From NCBI RefSeq assembly GCF_009727055.1, contig NC_052353.1, positions 61,412,333-61,476,332 of the forward strand: 64,000 nucleotides of DNA, written 5' to 3'. Positions within the stretch are counted from its first letter, which is position 1. Each line of letters opens with the position of its first letter. Below are positions 21,341-31,597 of the stretch, piece by piece. The position numbers were made by a program, and so were the translations under genes. The notes below the pieces were generated by a model, which was given only the letters and a program-made list of their open reading frames with translations, had not been told where the DNA came from and did not search any database. This stretch comes from Benincasa hispida (lineage: Eukaryota > Streptophyta > Magnoliopsida > Cucurbitales > Cucurbitaceae).

Positions 21341-21880
21341 TAAAGGATCTCTTACCGAAAAGTTCCATGAGTGCGTTCGGATCGCTCCAATTTCACAGTG
21401 ACCGAAATACAACAATATACATTCAAACACACAGTTATGCAAACAAATCATAATTAACGACATGCTTTGAACAAGAAATAAACGAGGGAGAGAGTTGTCA
21501 TACCAGTTGAAGGCGTTCTTCAAACTTCAGAACTCAATGCAGTGGAAAACTCTACTCGATCAACTAATGCCCGAACAACCGCACGAACACGAATGCCGCA
21601 GGGACGGCACCATCAGAAAAGAGCCCCAGGTATTCTCGGAGTTAGAACCCAAAGCATGGTCTTTGGTGAATTTGCTAGAGGAAGGAGGAAGACCAGATCG
21701 TGTGGGCGATAAGCAAGTGGAAGGGAAAAAGGTGTTATCGTATAGCACGATGCTTATCGTTTAGGAGAAACTACTCGATCGTGTAGGTTTTACTGAACGA
21801 TCATTTAGGAAATGGTATACGGTCGTTTAGCAAACTCGACATACAATATGATAATTTAGGTAAGCTATCCGATCGTGTAG
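21341..21880 (-). repeat. Copia-1 5' LTR, inner part
   Basis: Sequence between the primer-binding site and the Gypsy-B insertion. It continues across Gypsy-B at 31598. It carries several copies of a loose CGATCGTGTAGG-like motif (near 21737, 21756, 21776, 21797, 21820, 21870), continued at 31608 on the other side. No gene is supported. Confidence 0.6.
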
Positions 21881-21885
21881 GAATT

Positions 21886-23545
21886 TGATAACGGGCAGAA
21901 ATGCACGTTATCATAGTGCTAAGTTCTTAAACAATGTTGGATTGCATTGATGAAATATGTTAAATTGCATCCATTAAGCATAAATTCTATAATATTGTGG
22001 TCGCATGCGTTCAACGCATTAGAACTATTGATTTTTTTATTTTTGTGCAGAATATGCATTAATGCAATGCAAGATTGCGATCATAGGAAATTATCAGTCG
22101 AGGGCAACTTCACCGCAAGACTTTGCGTTGATCGTGCTCGCAAACATTCGCCTGAGAAGGATCTCCGCAACTTGGTCAGCGCAAAATGGTGAGCGCATCC
22201 AGATGAAAGGATAATTAAGAGCGATGGGACAGAAAGCTGATGACAGTCGGATCCAAATTAAGTTGACAGCCGATAACGGTCACGAAGTACATTCAGCTTT
22301 ATCGGTGATAATTATTTGACGCGTCAATCAGGAATTAAAGCTGTCCCATCTGTACAACCGAGAGAGAAAAGCCGCCTTTCACCATGGAAGCTCTATAAAT
22401 ACCAAGTGCATTCTTCAGAGATAGGGTTAAGCAGTCGATTAATTCACCACTTTACAAGTTCACGCCTCTGTTCATAGTTTCTTTCATTTTAAGGCAGACG
22501 TGAGGAAGAAAGTGTGCCGGTAGATCATTCCGGTAAGCTTGGGAGAGCGCCGGAAGCTTCAAAGACAGGGAGAGGGCCGACGCCTGCAGAAACGAGAATA
22601 TCTTTAGATCAGAATAGAGATTCTAGTGTAAAAGGCCTTGGTCAGCAAGGAATTGCTACCAGACTCTCTACCTTAAACTTTCATTGGCATTTTGTACTTA
22701 ACTTATTCATAAGAATGGAATTTCTTTCTCTATATCTGTTCTCTCTCTGTGATTCACACATGAGTAGCTAAATTAGTTGAATGGGTTGAGAAGCATTTAA
22801 CTAGCACAATTAGGGAATCTTCATTCTTTGCGATTATCTTGTTTATGTATGCTTCATTCGTCCCTTAGGGATACTCGGGAGGGTAGTCTAAGGATAGGAT
22901 CTAGACTTGGGAAGGTCAGGTCAAAATCTAGGTTTGGAAGAACCCGATTAGAACGCATAAACGAGAGTTAGGAATAAGCACTATTTGTGATTAACGCATC
23001 GCATGCATCTTAGCGATAAGATATGATTGTATGTGGTCACCTTGCTTTCATGCATTTTGCATCAACGCATAGGACAAGAGTAGAGACTTAGGGATAAGCT
23101 CTATGGACATTTTGCGTTCAGCACATGCGCCCTAGATTTAGGAGCATCGCATTTACATTGGAAAATGACTTGTTGTGCATGGTAGTAACATGATCGCATG
23201 GTCTAACGCATTCCCAAGTAACGCTAGCTAAAGATCTTCTCAACCCGTTCATCGCATACTCATTGCATCTATCAACGTAAATTTCGTTTCTCAAATCCGC
23301 CGCATTTATTTATTTCTTTTTAATCAACGCAATCAACAACCAAACATTTATTTTCCCCATTACCACAAAGTTTTCATCAAAAAATTATCAATGCAATCTA
23401 TTTTCACAAGTCCCTGTGTTCGACCTTGGACTTACCAAGAAACTCAGAGGAATTTACACTTGAATTTCGCTGGGGAAACTTGAGTGCACAACGCAATCCA
23501 TCAACGTATATCATCCGTATTTTCACTTAATAAAATAACGCATCA
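21886..23545 (+). repeat. Gypsy-B 5' LTR
   Basis: Runs TGATAACGGG...AACGCATCA, 1660 bp. Hairpin at 21888-21911: arms ATAACGGGCA and TGCACGTTAT around GAAA, one internal mismatch. TATA box at 22394-22400. Typical 'TCCCTGTGTTCGACC' U5-like block near 23411. It includes about 630 bp (roughly 22050-22680) that are missing from the 3' copy. Confidence 0.85.
22394..22400 (+). promoter_or_regulatory. Gypsy-B LTR TATA box
   Basis: TATAAAT after AGCTC, the same context as the solo-LTR boxes. About 508 bp into the LTR. Confidence 0.6.
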
Positions 23546-23551
23546 AGTTTT

Positions 23552-23569
23552 TGGCGTCATTGTCAGGGA
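23552..23569 (+). promoter_or_regulatory. Gypsy-B primer-binding site (mutated tRNA-Asp type)
   Basis: TGGCGTCATTGTCAGGGA, seven bases after the LTR. It is the same site as in Gypsy-A with several C-to-T/G-to-A changes, so priming is probably impaired. Confidence 0.75.
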
Positions 23570-23584
23570 CTTCGGCAAAATAGT

Positions 23585-24890
23585 TTGTTAACGGTAATTT
23601 TTTTTATTTATTTGCAGGACTCTCAATCTCTGGCGAATTACGTCCCAGAGATTGAGAGGAATTTTAGACGAAGATTGAGAGACCGCCAACAGCAACCACA
23701 ATCCGATAAAGAAGAGATGGTGGAGCAGCCTGGAGGTGGAGCACCAAATGATAACAACGTCATGGCGAATCCAATTCTGTTGGCAAACGATCGCAATAGG
23801 CCCATTAGGGACTATGCATCGCCAAACCTCTATGATTTCTCTCTGGGAATCATGAGGCCTGCCCTCGATGGAAGTAGATTCAAGATGAAATCAGTGATGC
23901 TACAGATGATCCAGACTGTAGGTCAATTCGGAGGAAGGCGTGGCGAGGATCCGCACGCCCACCTCCGAAGTTTTATTGAAATCTGCAATACTTTTGTGTT
24001 CCCAAACATCTCTGCTGAGGAAGTTCGACTAACGTTGTTCCCATTTTCTCTCTGTGATCAGGCTAGGAAATGGGCTTATTCGCTCGAACCATGAGAGATT
24101 ACTTCTTGGGAGCAGGTAGTGGAGAAATTCATGAAAAAGTATTTTCCACCTACCGAGAACGCAAGATGAAGGAAGCTTATTACAAATTTTGAACAAGATA
24201 TGGACGAATCGCTCAACGATGCTTGGGCAAGGTTTAAAAGGTTGGTCTGGGATTGTCTGCATAATGGGCTAACAGACTGCCTTCAAATGGAAATTTTCTA
24301 TCACGGTTTGAATCCCGCTTCGCAGACTGCTGCCAATGCGGCAGCCGCTGGTGGTCTGCTTGACAAAACTTACGATTTGGTGAAGAATATCCTGGACTGC
24401 ATCTCTAAGAACCATGAAGACTGAAGGAAAAGTGACCAGAGATTGAAACTTAAAGATTCTGACGCAAATAACGGTGTCATTGTTTCATTACAAAACCAAA
24501 TGACCGCAATGATGAATTTGTTTCAAGGAATGGCGATCAGCAGCACAACACCGCAAAGTGGGAAAATTAACGCAATAGTCAAAACACCACAAGGTGTATG
24601 ACTTGCGGTGATGGGCATGCGATGGAAGATTGCCCGCAAAATCCACATTCTATATATTTTGTAAAGAATAACCCCTTTTCAAACACTTATAACCCCGGGT
24701 GGAGAAACCACCCCAATTTTGTTTGGAAGAATCAACAACAAAATTTTCAACCTATGGCGCAAAAAGAAGGGTCACTAGGATTCTTCCAACGCAACAATGG
24801 TCAACAGAGCATCAAGCAAGTAGCTCACAACAACCACCGAAATCCTCTTCTCTAGAGAGCCTATTGAAGCAATATATAGAGAAAATGAGA
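23585..24890 (+). pseudogene. Gypsy-B gag
   Basis: The frame includes EIERNFRRRLRDRQQQ near the start, then YASPNLYDFSLGIMRP, MKSVMLQMIQTVGQFGG, GEDPHAHLRSFIEICNTF, LFPFSLCDQARKWAYSLEP, a TGA at 24092 and another near 24167. The frame resumes with MDESLNDAWARFKRLVWDC and MEIFYHGLNPASQTAANAA, and ends at 24422. A zinc-knuckle segment (TCGDGHAMEDCPQNP) follows in another frame at 24598. No good ATG precedes the arginine-rich start, and the apparent start at 23585 is non-ATG. Structural protein of the particle, here broken by at least three stops and two frameshifts. Confidence 0.82.
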
Positions 24891-24892
24891 CA

Positions 24893-25740
24893 GTGCTTCA
24901 AAGTCAGGCTACATCCATCCGTAACCTCGAATTGCAAATGGGCCAAATTGCGAATGAGCTGAAAAGTAGACCGCAAGTGGCGCTGCCAAGTTCTACCGAA
25001 TTTCCATGCAACCCATGGGGATCAGGTAAGGAGCAATGTCAGGTTGTGACATTGCGCAGTGGAAAGACTGTAGAGGGAGAAAAGAAGGAGCATAATAGAA
25101 CAACTTCCATCACAACTGAGACTGAGATTGCGGTAACGCAAGAAGAAGAAAGAGAAAATGAAGCAGTGGAACCTGAGGTTGCATCGACATCGAAGCTTAA
25201 TGAAACGAGAACCATGAAAGTCCAGTTACCACCTTTCCCTCGGAGACTAAGGAAGAAGAAAAACGAAGAGGTACAGTACCAACGCTTCTTATCTATGTTA
25301 AAGCAATTATATGTTAACATTCCTTTCAGTGAAGCGATTGAGAAAATGCCTGCCTATGCCAAGTTTCTGAAGGATATGATAACTAAGAAAAGAGGCACTG
25401 GAAAATTTGCCACGGTGGAATTAATGCAAAGTTCCAAATCCATTATCCCACCGAAGATGAGCAATCCTGGGAGCTTCGCTATTCCTTACTCCATAGGAGG
25501 ACTCTATATTGGGCAAGCCTTGTGTGACTTGGAGGCCAGCATAAATTAGATGCCGCTGTCAATTTTTAGACAATTAAATGTGAGGCAACTTGTGCCCACA
25601 TCAGTGGCTCTCCAATTGGCTGACAGATCCCTAATTCATCTAGAAGGTAAGGTGAAGGATGTGCTGATCAAGATTGATAAATTTATTCAGCCAGCTGACT
25701 TCATCATTCTAAACTATGAGGCCGACAAAGATGTATTTTG
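24893..25740 (+). pseudogene. Gypsy-B gag end and aspartic protease
   Basis: Begins with SIRNLELQMGQIANELKS, then KEQCQVVTLRSGKTV and an acidic linker. The protease starts around 25516 with CDLEASIN, where the catalytic D-L-G has become D-L-E, and a TAG at 25547 follows. The body continues in frame (MPLSIFRQLNVRQL, VALQLADRSLIHLEGKVKD, PADFIILNYEADKDV). A short deletion near 25735 removes the PII before LG and shifts the frame. With a mutated active site, a stop and a frameshift, no functional protease is expected. Confidence 0.85.
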
Positions 25741-27480
25741 GGGCGACCTTTCCTATCAACAGGTCATGCTCAAATTGATGTGCACAAGGGAGAAATCACC
25801 TTAAGTATAAATGGACAGAAGCTTAAATTTAATATAATTCGTGCCATGAAATTTTCGGATGAAAAAAACCTGCAAGATTCTGATGATGACCTGAATTTGA
25901 TTGAAAAAGAAAAGTCTGATGAAGAGTGTGAAGAAGAGGATGCCAACGCATCCGTAGCTGCCTGCAATGCAATTGTAGCAAAAACAAACAAGGAAGAAGA
26001 AACGATCGCAACGCAAGAAGAAGAGCCAAAAGAAGAAAGAAAAACAACGCAACCTTCCCTCGTGGAACCACCAACACTTGAACTAAAGACCCTACCAACC
26101 CATTTGAAGTACACATTTCTGGGGCAGAATGAGAAGCTGCCATTGACAATTTCCTCTGCACTCAACGAAGAGCAAGAGAATGCGTTGATGAGTATTCTCA
26201 AGAAACATGGGCGAGCAATTGGCTGGATGCTCACTGACATCAGAGAAATTAGCCCCGCGTATTGCATGCACCACATTTGTCTTGAGGACGACCACAAAGC
26301 AACAATTGAAAATCAACACAGACTTAACCCTGCGATGAAGGAGGTCATCAAAAAAAAGATTATCAAGTGGCTGGATGCGGACATTATCTATCCCATAGCA
26401 GATAGCACGTGGGTCAGCCCCGTGCAATGTGTGCCGAAGAAGGGCGGAATGATGGTAGTCTCAAATGAGAATAATGAATTAATACCGCAAAGGACCATTA
26501 CTGGATGGCGCATATGTATGGACTACCGTAAGTTGAATGCAGCCACAAAGAAAGATCACTTCCCTCTGCCATTCATCGATCAAATGTTGGACCGACTAGC
26601 AGGGAATGATTTTTACTGCTTCTTGGATGGGAATGCCAGATATAATCAAATCATGATAGCTCCTGAAGATCAAGACAATATCACATTCACCTGCCCATAT
26701 AGGACGTTTGCTTTTCGCCATATGTCGTTTAGCCTCTACAATGCGCCAAGCATGTTCCAAAGGTGCATGATGGCAATCTTTTCAGATTATCTCGAGGACT
26801 CTGTGGAAAGATTTATGGATGACTTCTCCATTTATGGGAACACTTATGAAGTCTACTTAGCCAACTTGGAGAAGATTCTGAAAAGATGTGAAGAGACAAA
26901 TCTGGTGCTCAATTGGGAAAAGTGTCATTTCATGGTTAAGAAGGGTATAGTGTTGGGATACAAAATCTCCCAGGAAGGGTTAGAGGTAGACAAAGCAAAG
27001 ATTGAAGCAACTGAAAAACTCCCACCTCCAACCAGTGTGAAGACTGTGCGAAGCTTCTTGGGGCACGCTAGATTTTACAGTCGATTCGTCAAGGACTTTT
27101 CTAAAATTACACAACCACTGAGTGCGTTGTTAGAGGCGGACAAGAAATTTGAGTTCGACAACAATTGCCTCAACGCATTCAAAGTATTAAAAGATGCACT
27201 GATTACCGCGCCCGTACTAATTGCATCGGATTGGACAATGCCATTTGAAATCATGTGCGATGCAAACGGGTATGCGATGAGGGCTGCATTAGCGCAAAAG
27301 AAGAAAACTATTTTGCACCCCATCGCATATGCGAGTAAAACTCTAAACCATGTCCAAATAAATTACACCACCACTTAGAAAGAACTCCTGGCTGTGATTT
27401 TTGCGTTGGAGAAATTCAGGGCATATCTGTTGGGAACCAAGGTATTCGTTCACATTGATCACTCGGAGATCAAATAGTTA
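25738..27480 (+). pseudogene. Gypsy-B reverse transcriptase and RNase H
   Basis: Long open frame from 25738 to a TAG at 27376. Residues count from 25738. Protease end GRPFLSTGHAQIDVHKGEI is at the start, then an acidic linker to about 105. RT runs about 120-440 with YCMHHICLEDD, WVSPVQCVPKKGG, WRICMDYRKLNAATKKDHF, FTCPYRTFAFRHMSFSL and the active site FMDD at residues 359-362. Then come VRSFLGHARFYSRFVKDF, RNase H IMCDANGYAMRAALAQKK and PIAYASKTLN. After the stop the same frame continues ELLAVIFALEKFRAYLL to a second TAG at 27478. Changes such as FSLYNAP for FGLCNAP are visible. RT catalytic residues are intact, but the polyprotein is interrupted. Confidence 0.88.
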
Positions 27481-28982
27481 ATGACAAAAAAAGACACAAA
27501 GTCGAGGTTGATCAAATGGGTTCTCCTCTTTCAAGAATTTGATATCGAGATAATTGATCGGAAGGGGACAGAGAATCAAGTTGTGGATCACTTGTCCAGA
27601 CTGAAAAATCCCGAGGTTGACCACAATGAATTTGAAATGAGTGTCGTGTTTCTGGACGAGCAGCTATTCCACATAGAAGAATTACCCTGGTATGCGGACA
27701 TCGTTAATTATTTGGTTTGTGAACAATTTCTTGAAGATTACACCTACCATCAACAGAAGAAGCTCAAGCATGAATGCAAACATTATTATTGGGATGAGTC
27801 GAATCTGTATAAAAGAGGTGCAGACCAAATCATTCGATTATGCGTACCAAATGCTGCTCAACAACGCATATTGTCGCAATGCCACGACTCGCCATATGAT
27901 GGGCACTTTGGAGGGCAACACACTGCAGCTAAAGTTTCACAAAGTGGATTCTTTTGGCCTTCATTATTTAAGGATGCTGCTGACTACGCAATGAAATGTG
28001 ATCAATGTCAACGCATCGGCAACATTTCATGGAACAACGCAATGCCAATGAACACTATCTTGGAGCTAGAATTATTCTACGTATAGGGGATTGATTTCAT
28101 GGGGCCATTCCCTCCTTTGCATGGCAAGCACTATATTTTATTGGCCATCGATTATGTCTCCAAGTGGGTAGAGGCAATAGCATGCGCAGTAAGTGATGCA
28201 GCGGTAGTCTCCCAGTTCCTCAAGAGAAATATTTTCACGCGTTTTGGCACTCCCCGTGCCATCATAACTGATGAAGGATCACACTTTGTCAATCGCAATA
28301 TCAAGGAGTTGTTGCACAAGTACAATATCCTTCACAAAGTGGCCACCGCATACCATCTGCAAATGAATGGCCAGGCTGAAGTATCCAATCGTGAAATTAA
28401 ATTGATACTTGAGAGGTAGTAAAACCACGGAAAGATTGGGCAACGAAGCTTGATGATGCGTTGTGGGCATACCGAACCGCATTTAAAACACCAATAGATA
28501 TGTCCCCCTATGCGTTGGTATTTGGCAAGGCGTGTCATTTGCCTTTGGAGCTGGAGTATAAAGCATTGTGGGCGGTCAAGAAGTTGAATTTTGATTTAAA
28601 GAAAGCAGGGGAAGCGCGAAAAATGCAGTTGGTCGAGCTAGAAGAATAGAGGATCAACGCATATGAGAATGTGAATATTTATAAAGAGCGCACCAAGCGC
28701 TGGCATGATAGACGCATATGCGCTAGAAACCTCCAAGTCGGGCAAAAGGTCTTACTTTTCAATTCAAGATTACGGCTCTTCCCGGGAAAATTAAAATCGC
28801 GTTGGTCCGGTCCCTTCATCATCAAAGAAATATTTCCACATAGTGTGGTGGAACTGATCACCAAGGATGGCACTCGAACATTCAAGGTTAATGGACAACG
28901 GATCAAGGCATATTGCGGAGGAGATTTCCAGCCAGAAACAGCCTCTGCAAAGTTGAAAACTCCGGACTACCTTATTACATGA
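27481..28982 (+). pseudogene. Gypsy-B integrase
   Basis: The frame after 27481 carries [20 protein letters not shown], then the HHCC domain ([24 protein letters not shown]). A TAG at 28084 stands where Gypsy-A has the Trp of VWGID, so TGG became TAG just before the first core aspartate (GIDFMGPF). The core continues with D in [11 protein letters not shown] and E in [10 protein letters not shown] frameshift occurs near 28417, and the frame resumes at about 28461 ([19 protein letters not shown]). A TAG follows at 28647. The C-terminal GPY/F block ([19 protein letters not shown]) runs to 28982. All three DDE residues remain, but there are two stops and a frameshift. Confidence 0.88.
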
Positions 28983-30272
28983 CTTTTGAACTCTATTTCT
29001 TTTGTCACTTTACTTTTATTCAAACTATCTGCATCCTACTCATTCTTATAATTTCCTTATTTCTTAAAAAAAAAAAAAAAACCTTGTTGTTTTGTTTTAA
29101 AATCATTTGACCCTCTCTTTGTCTGTTTACAATGATTAAGGCACAAGATTGCGGAGATATTACCAGAAGAAGCAAATGATCTCACTCCATCACCGCAATC
29201 CACAAAAGCAAAGATCGCCGCAAGGATGGATGCATCAATACACATTGCGGGCGACAGTGCAAAATTTTGGGGTGTACTCTTCCTTATCCTTATTTCAAAT
29301 TTTGCGCTATCACATTGCATTTCACTTTTCAAAGTTTTATCATCGTATTCTCCTTGATTACTGTAATCATTTAACAAGTAGATAAATTTAGTAGTTTACC
29401 GCATTCTGTTCCTTATCCAAGTATGATTTCAGTGATGAAAAATATGCTTCTATTTCTTTCGTATACACTAGAGTCAACTTAGTCTTAAAATAGTCACCTC
29501 ATGAAATAATTCTCGAAGTTAGGGGTTTTCTAGCTTTCTTTCAAACTTTCTTTACAACGCATTATATGACCATCGCATGACTTATTTTAATTTTTTGGCA
29601 ATGAGGATATTGCCGCATTTTAAATTTAGGGGTGAGGTATTTATTTTCGACCTTGCTATTTTAAAAAAAAAACATTTTTAAGAATAACAACTCCACTGTC
29701 AACGCAATGGGAAACCCATGTTGATAAGAGTTAAGTTGTGAAAGGCACTTACCCGTAGTTGGATATCCGCATGACACACGTGGGGGCAAGCCAAAACGAA
29801 AGTATGTCACAAAGATCAACGCATAAATCAATGACCGCAACTCCAATGCCAAATCGGTATGAGTTTAATCTGAGAAAGAGTGCATTTCTCGTAGTTGGAT
29901 GTCCGCATGACACATGTGGGGGCAAGCCAAAACAAAGGCAAGACACTCGGATCAGCGCAAGGTCAAAAAAAATAGCAATAAAAAAAATTTGTGCAAGGAT
30001 AAATCATTTGACACCCTGGTGGAAAATTTTCTTTTTGAAATAAATCATGCGATGTTCCGGAATTTGGTAAAGTTCTTGTGAAAGTTAAGTTTGCAATCCC
30101 TAAGTCTTAGAAATATTTTAGGAAGAGACTTGAATAAGACTTAAGGAAATTCTAGCATATAGGATTTGAACGAAGTATTCTTGAGAAATCTAGGAAAGGA
30201 ACTTTGCGGTTGACTTGCTAAAGGAATCTTTAGCTTATGCTTGAGGACAAGCATTGTTTAAATTTGGGGGTG
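28983..30272 (+). other. Gypsy-B 3' noncoding region with paired motif
   Basis: No gene supported, and no counterpart of the Gypsy-A extra ORF. A run of about 15 A is near 29066. The paired motif (AGTTGGATATCCGCATGACA and its sister) is at 29755-29798 and 29891-29934. The polypurine tract AAATTTGGGGGTG is at about 30260-30272. Confidence 0.75.
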
Positions 30273-30488
30273 TGATAACGGGCATTTAGGTAAGCTATCC
30301 AATCGTGTAGGAACTTGATAACGGGCAGAAATGCACATTATCATAGTGCTAAGTTCTTAAAAAATGTTGGACTGCATTGATGAAATATGTTAAATTGCGT
30401 CTATTAAACATAAATTCTATAATATTGCGGTCGCATGCATTCAGCGCATTAAAACTATTGATTTTTGTATTTTTGTGTAGAATAAGCG

Positions 30489-30526
30489 CTGTCTCTTATA
30501 CACATCTAGATGTGTATAAGAGACAG
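30489..30526. other. Nextera mate-pair junction adapter (artefact)
   Basis: Exact 19-bp CTGTCTCTTATACACATCT plus its reverse complement. It joins LTR positions that are about 630 bp apart in the 5' LTR. Confidence 0.97.
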
Positions 30527-31005
30527 TCCATTGGCATTTTGTTCTGTTCACTCTCTGTTATTCATGCATGAGTAGCTAAATTAGTTGAAGGGTTGAGAAG
30601 CATTTAGCTAGCACAACTAGGGAATCTTCATTCTTTGTGATTATCCTGTTTATGTATGCTTCATTTATCTCTTAGGGATACTCGGGAGGGTAGTCTAAGG
30701 ATAAGATCTAGACTTGGGAAGGTCAAGTTAGAATCTAGGTTTGGAAGAACCAGATTAGAATACATAAACGAGAGATAGGCGCTTAGGAATGAGCACTATT
30801 TGTTATTAACGCATCGCATGCATCTTAGCGATAAGATATGATTGTATGTGGTCACCTTGCTTTCATGCATTTTGCATCAACGCATAGGACAAGAGTAGAG
30901 ACTTAAGGATAAGCTCTATGGACATTTTGCATTCAACACATGCGTCCTAGACTTAGGAGCATCGCATTTACATTAGAAAATGACTTGTTGTGCATGGTAG
31001 TAACA

Positions 31006-31043
31006 CTGTCTCTTATACACATCTAGATGTGTATAAGAGACAG
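31006..31043. other. Nextera mate-pair junction adapter (artefact)
   Basis: Same exact adapter. Sequence after it restarts at the equivalent of 30810, giving a ~196-bp tandem duplication with one visible base difference. Confidence 0.97.
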
Positions 31044-31597
31044 CGCATCGCATGCATCTTAGCGATAAGATATGATTGTATGTGGTCACCTTGCTTTCAT
31101 GCATTTTGCATCAACGCATAGGACAAGAGTAGAGACTTAAGGATAAGCTCTATGGACATTTTGCATTCAACACATGCGTCCTAGACTTAGGAGCATTGCA
31201 TTTACATTAGAAAATGACTTGTTGTGCATGGTAGTAAATGATCGCATGGTCTGATGCATTCCCAAGTAACGCTAGCTAAAGATCTTCTCAACCCGTTCAT
31301 CGCATACTCATCGCATCTATCAATGCAACTTTCGGTTCTCAACTCCGCCGCATTTATATATTTCTTTTTAATCAATGCAATCAAAAACCAAACACTTTAT
31401 TTATTTTCCCCATTACCGCAAAGTTTTCATCAAAAATTATCAACGCAATCTATTTTCACAAGTCCCTGTGTTCGACCCTAGACTTACCAGGAAACTCAGA
31501 GGAATTCACACTTGAATTCCGCTGGGGAAACTTGAGTACACAACGCAATCCATCAATGCATAGCATCCATATTACCACTTAATAAAATAACGCATCA

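Larger units (their letters stand above)
21886..31597 (+). mobile_element. Gypsy-B: Athila-like Ty3/gypsy element
   Basis: 5' LTR (21886-23545), tRNA-Asp type primer site, gag, protease, RT, RNase H, integrase, noncoding region with the paired motif, polypurine tract, 3' LTR (30273-31597). Flanks are GAATT (21881-21885) and GAACT (31598-31602), a target duplication with one mismatch. It interrupts the Copia-1 5' LTR. There is no extra ORF after integrase, unlike Gypsy-A. The protein order and blocks equal those of Gypsy-A. The 3' LTR is damaged by two adapter junctions and an aberrant left boundary. Polyprotein stops and frameshifts make it defective. Confidence 0.88.
30273..31597 (+). repeat. 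Gypsy-B 3' LTR, rearranged
   Basis: Starts TGATAACGGGCA at 30273, then carries 31 bp (30285-30315) resembling the sequence just left of the 5' LTR. It restarts as TGATAACGGGCAG at 30316. An adapter at 30489-30526 replaces about 630 bp of LTR interior. A second adapter at 31006-31043 separates two copies of a ~196-bp block (30810-31005, 31044-31239). Ends AACGCATCA at 31597. Confidence 0.85.

Noticed and set aside
23585..23640. Intron (GTAATTT...TTTGCAG) before Gypsy-B gag
   Set aside because: The implied intron would be about 35 bp, too short for plants.
24029..24262. Antisense frames overlapping gag and pol (for example 24029-24262, 25770-26297, 26092-26427)
   Set aside because: Shadows of the retrotransposon frames; no independent homology.
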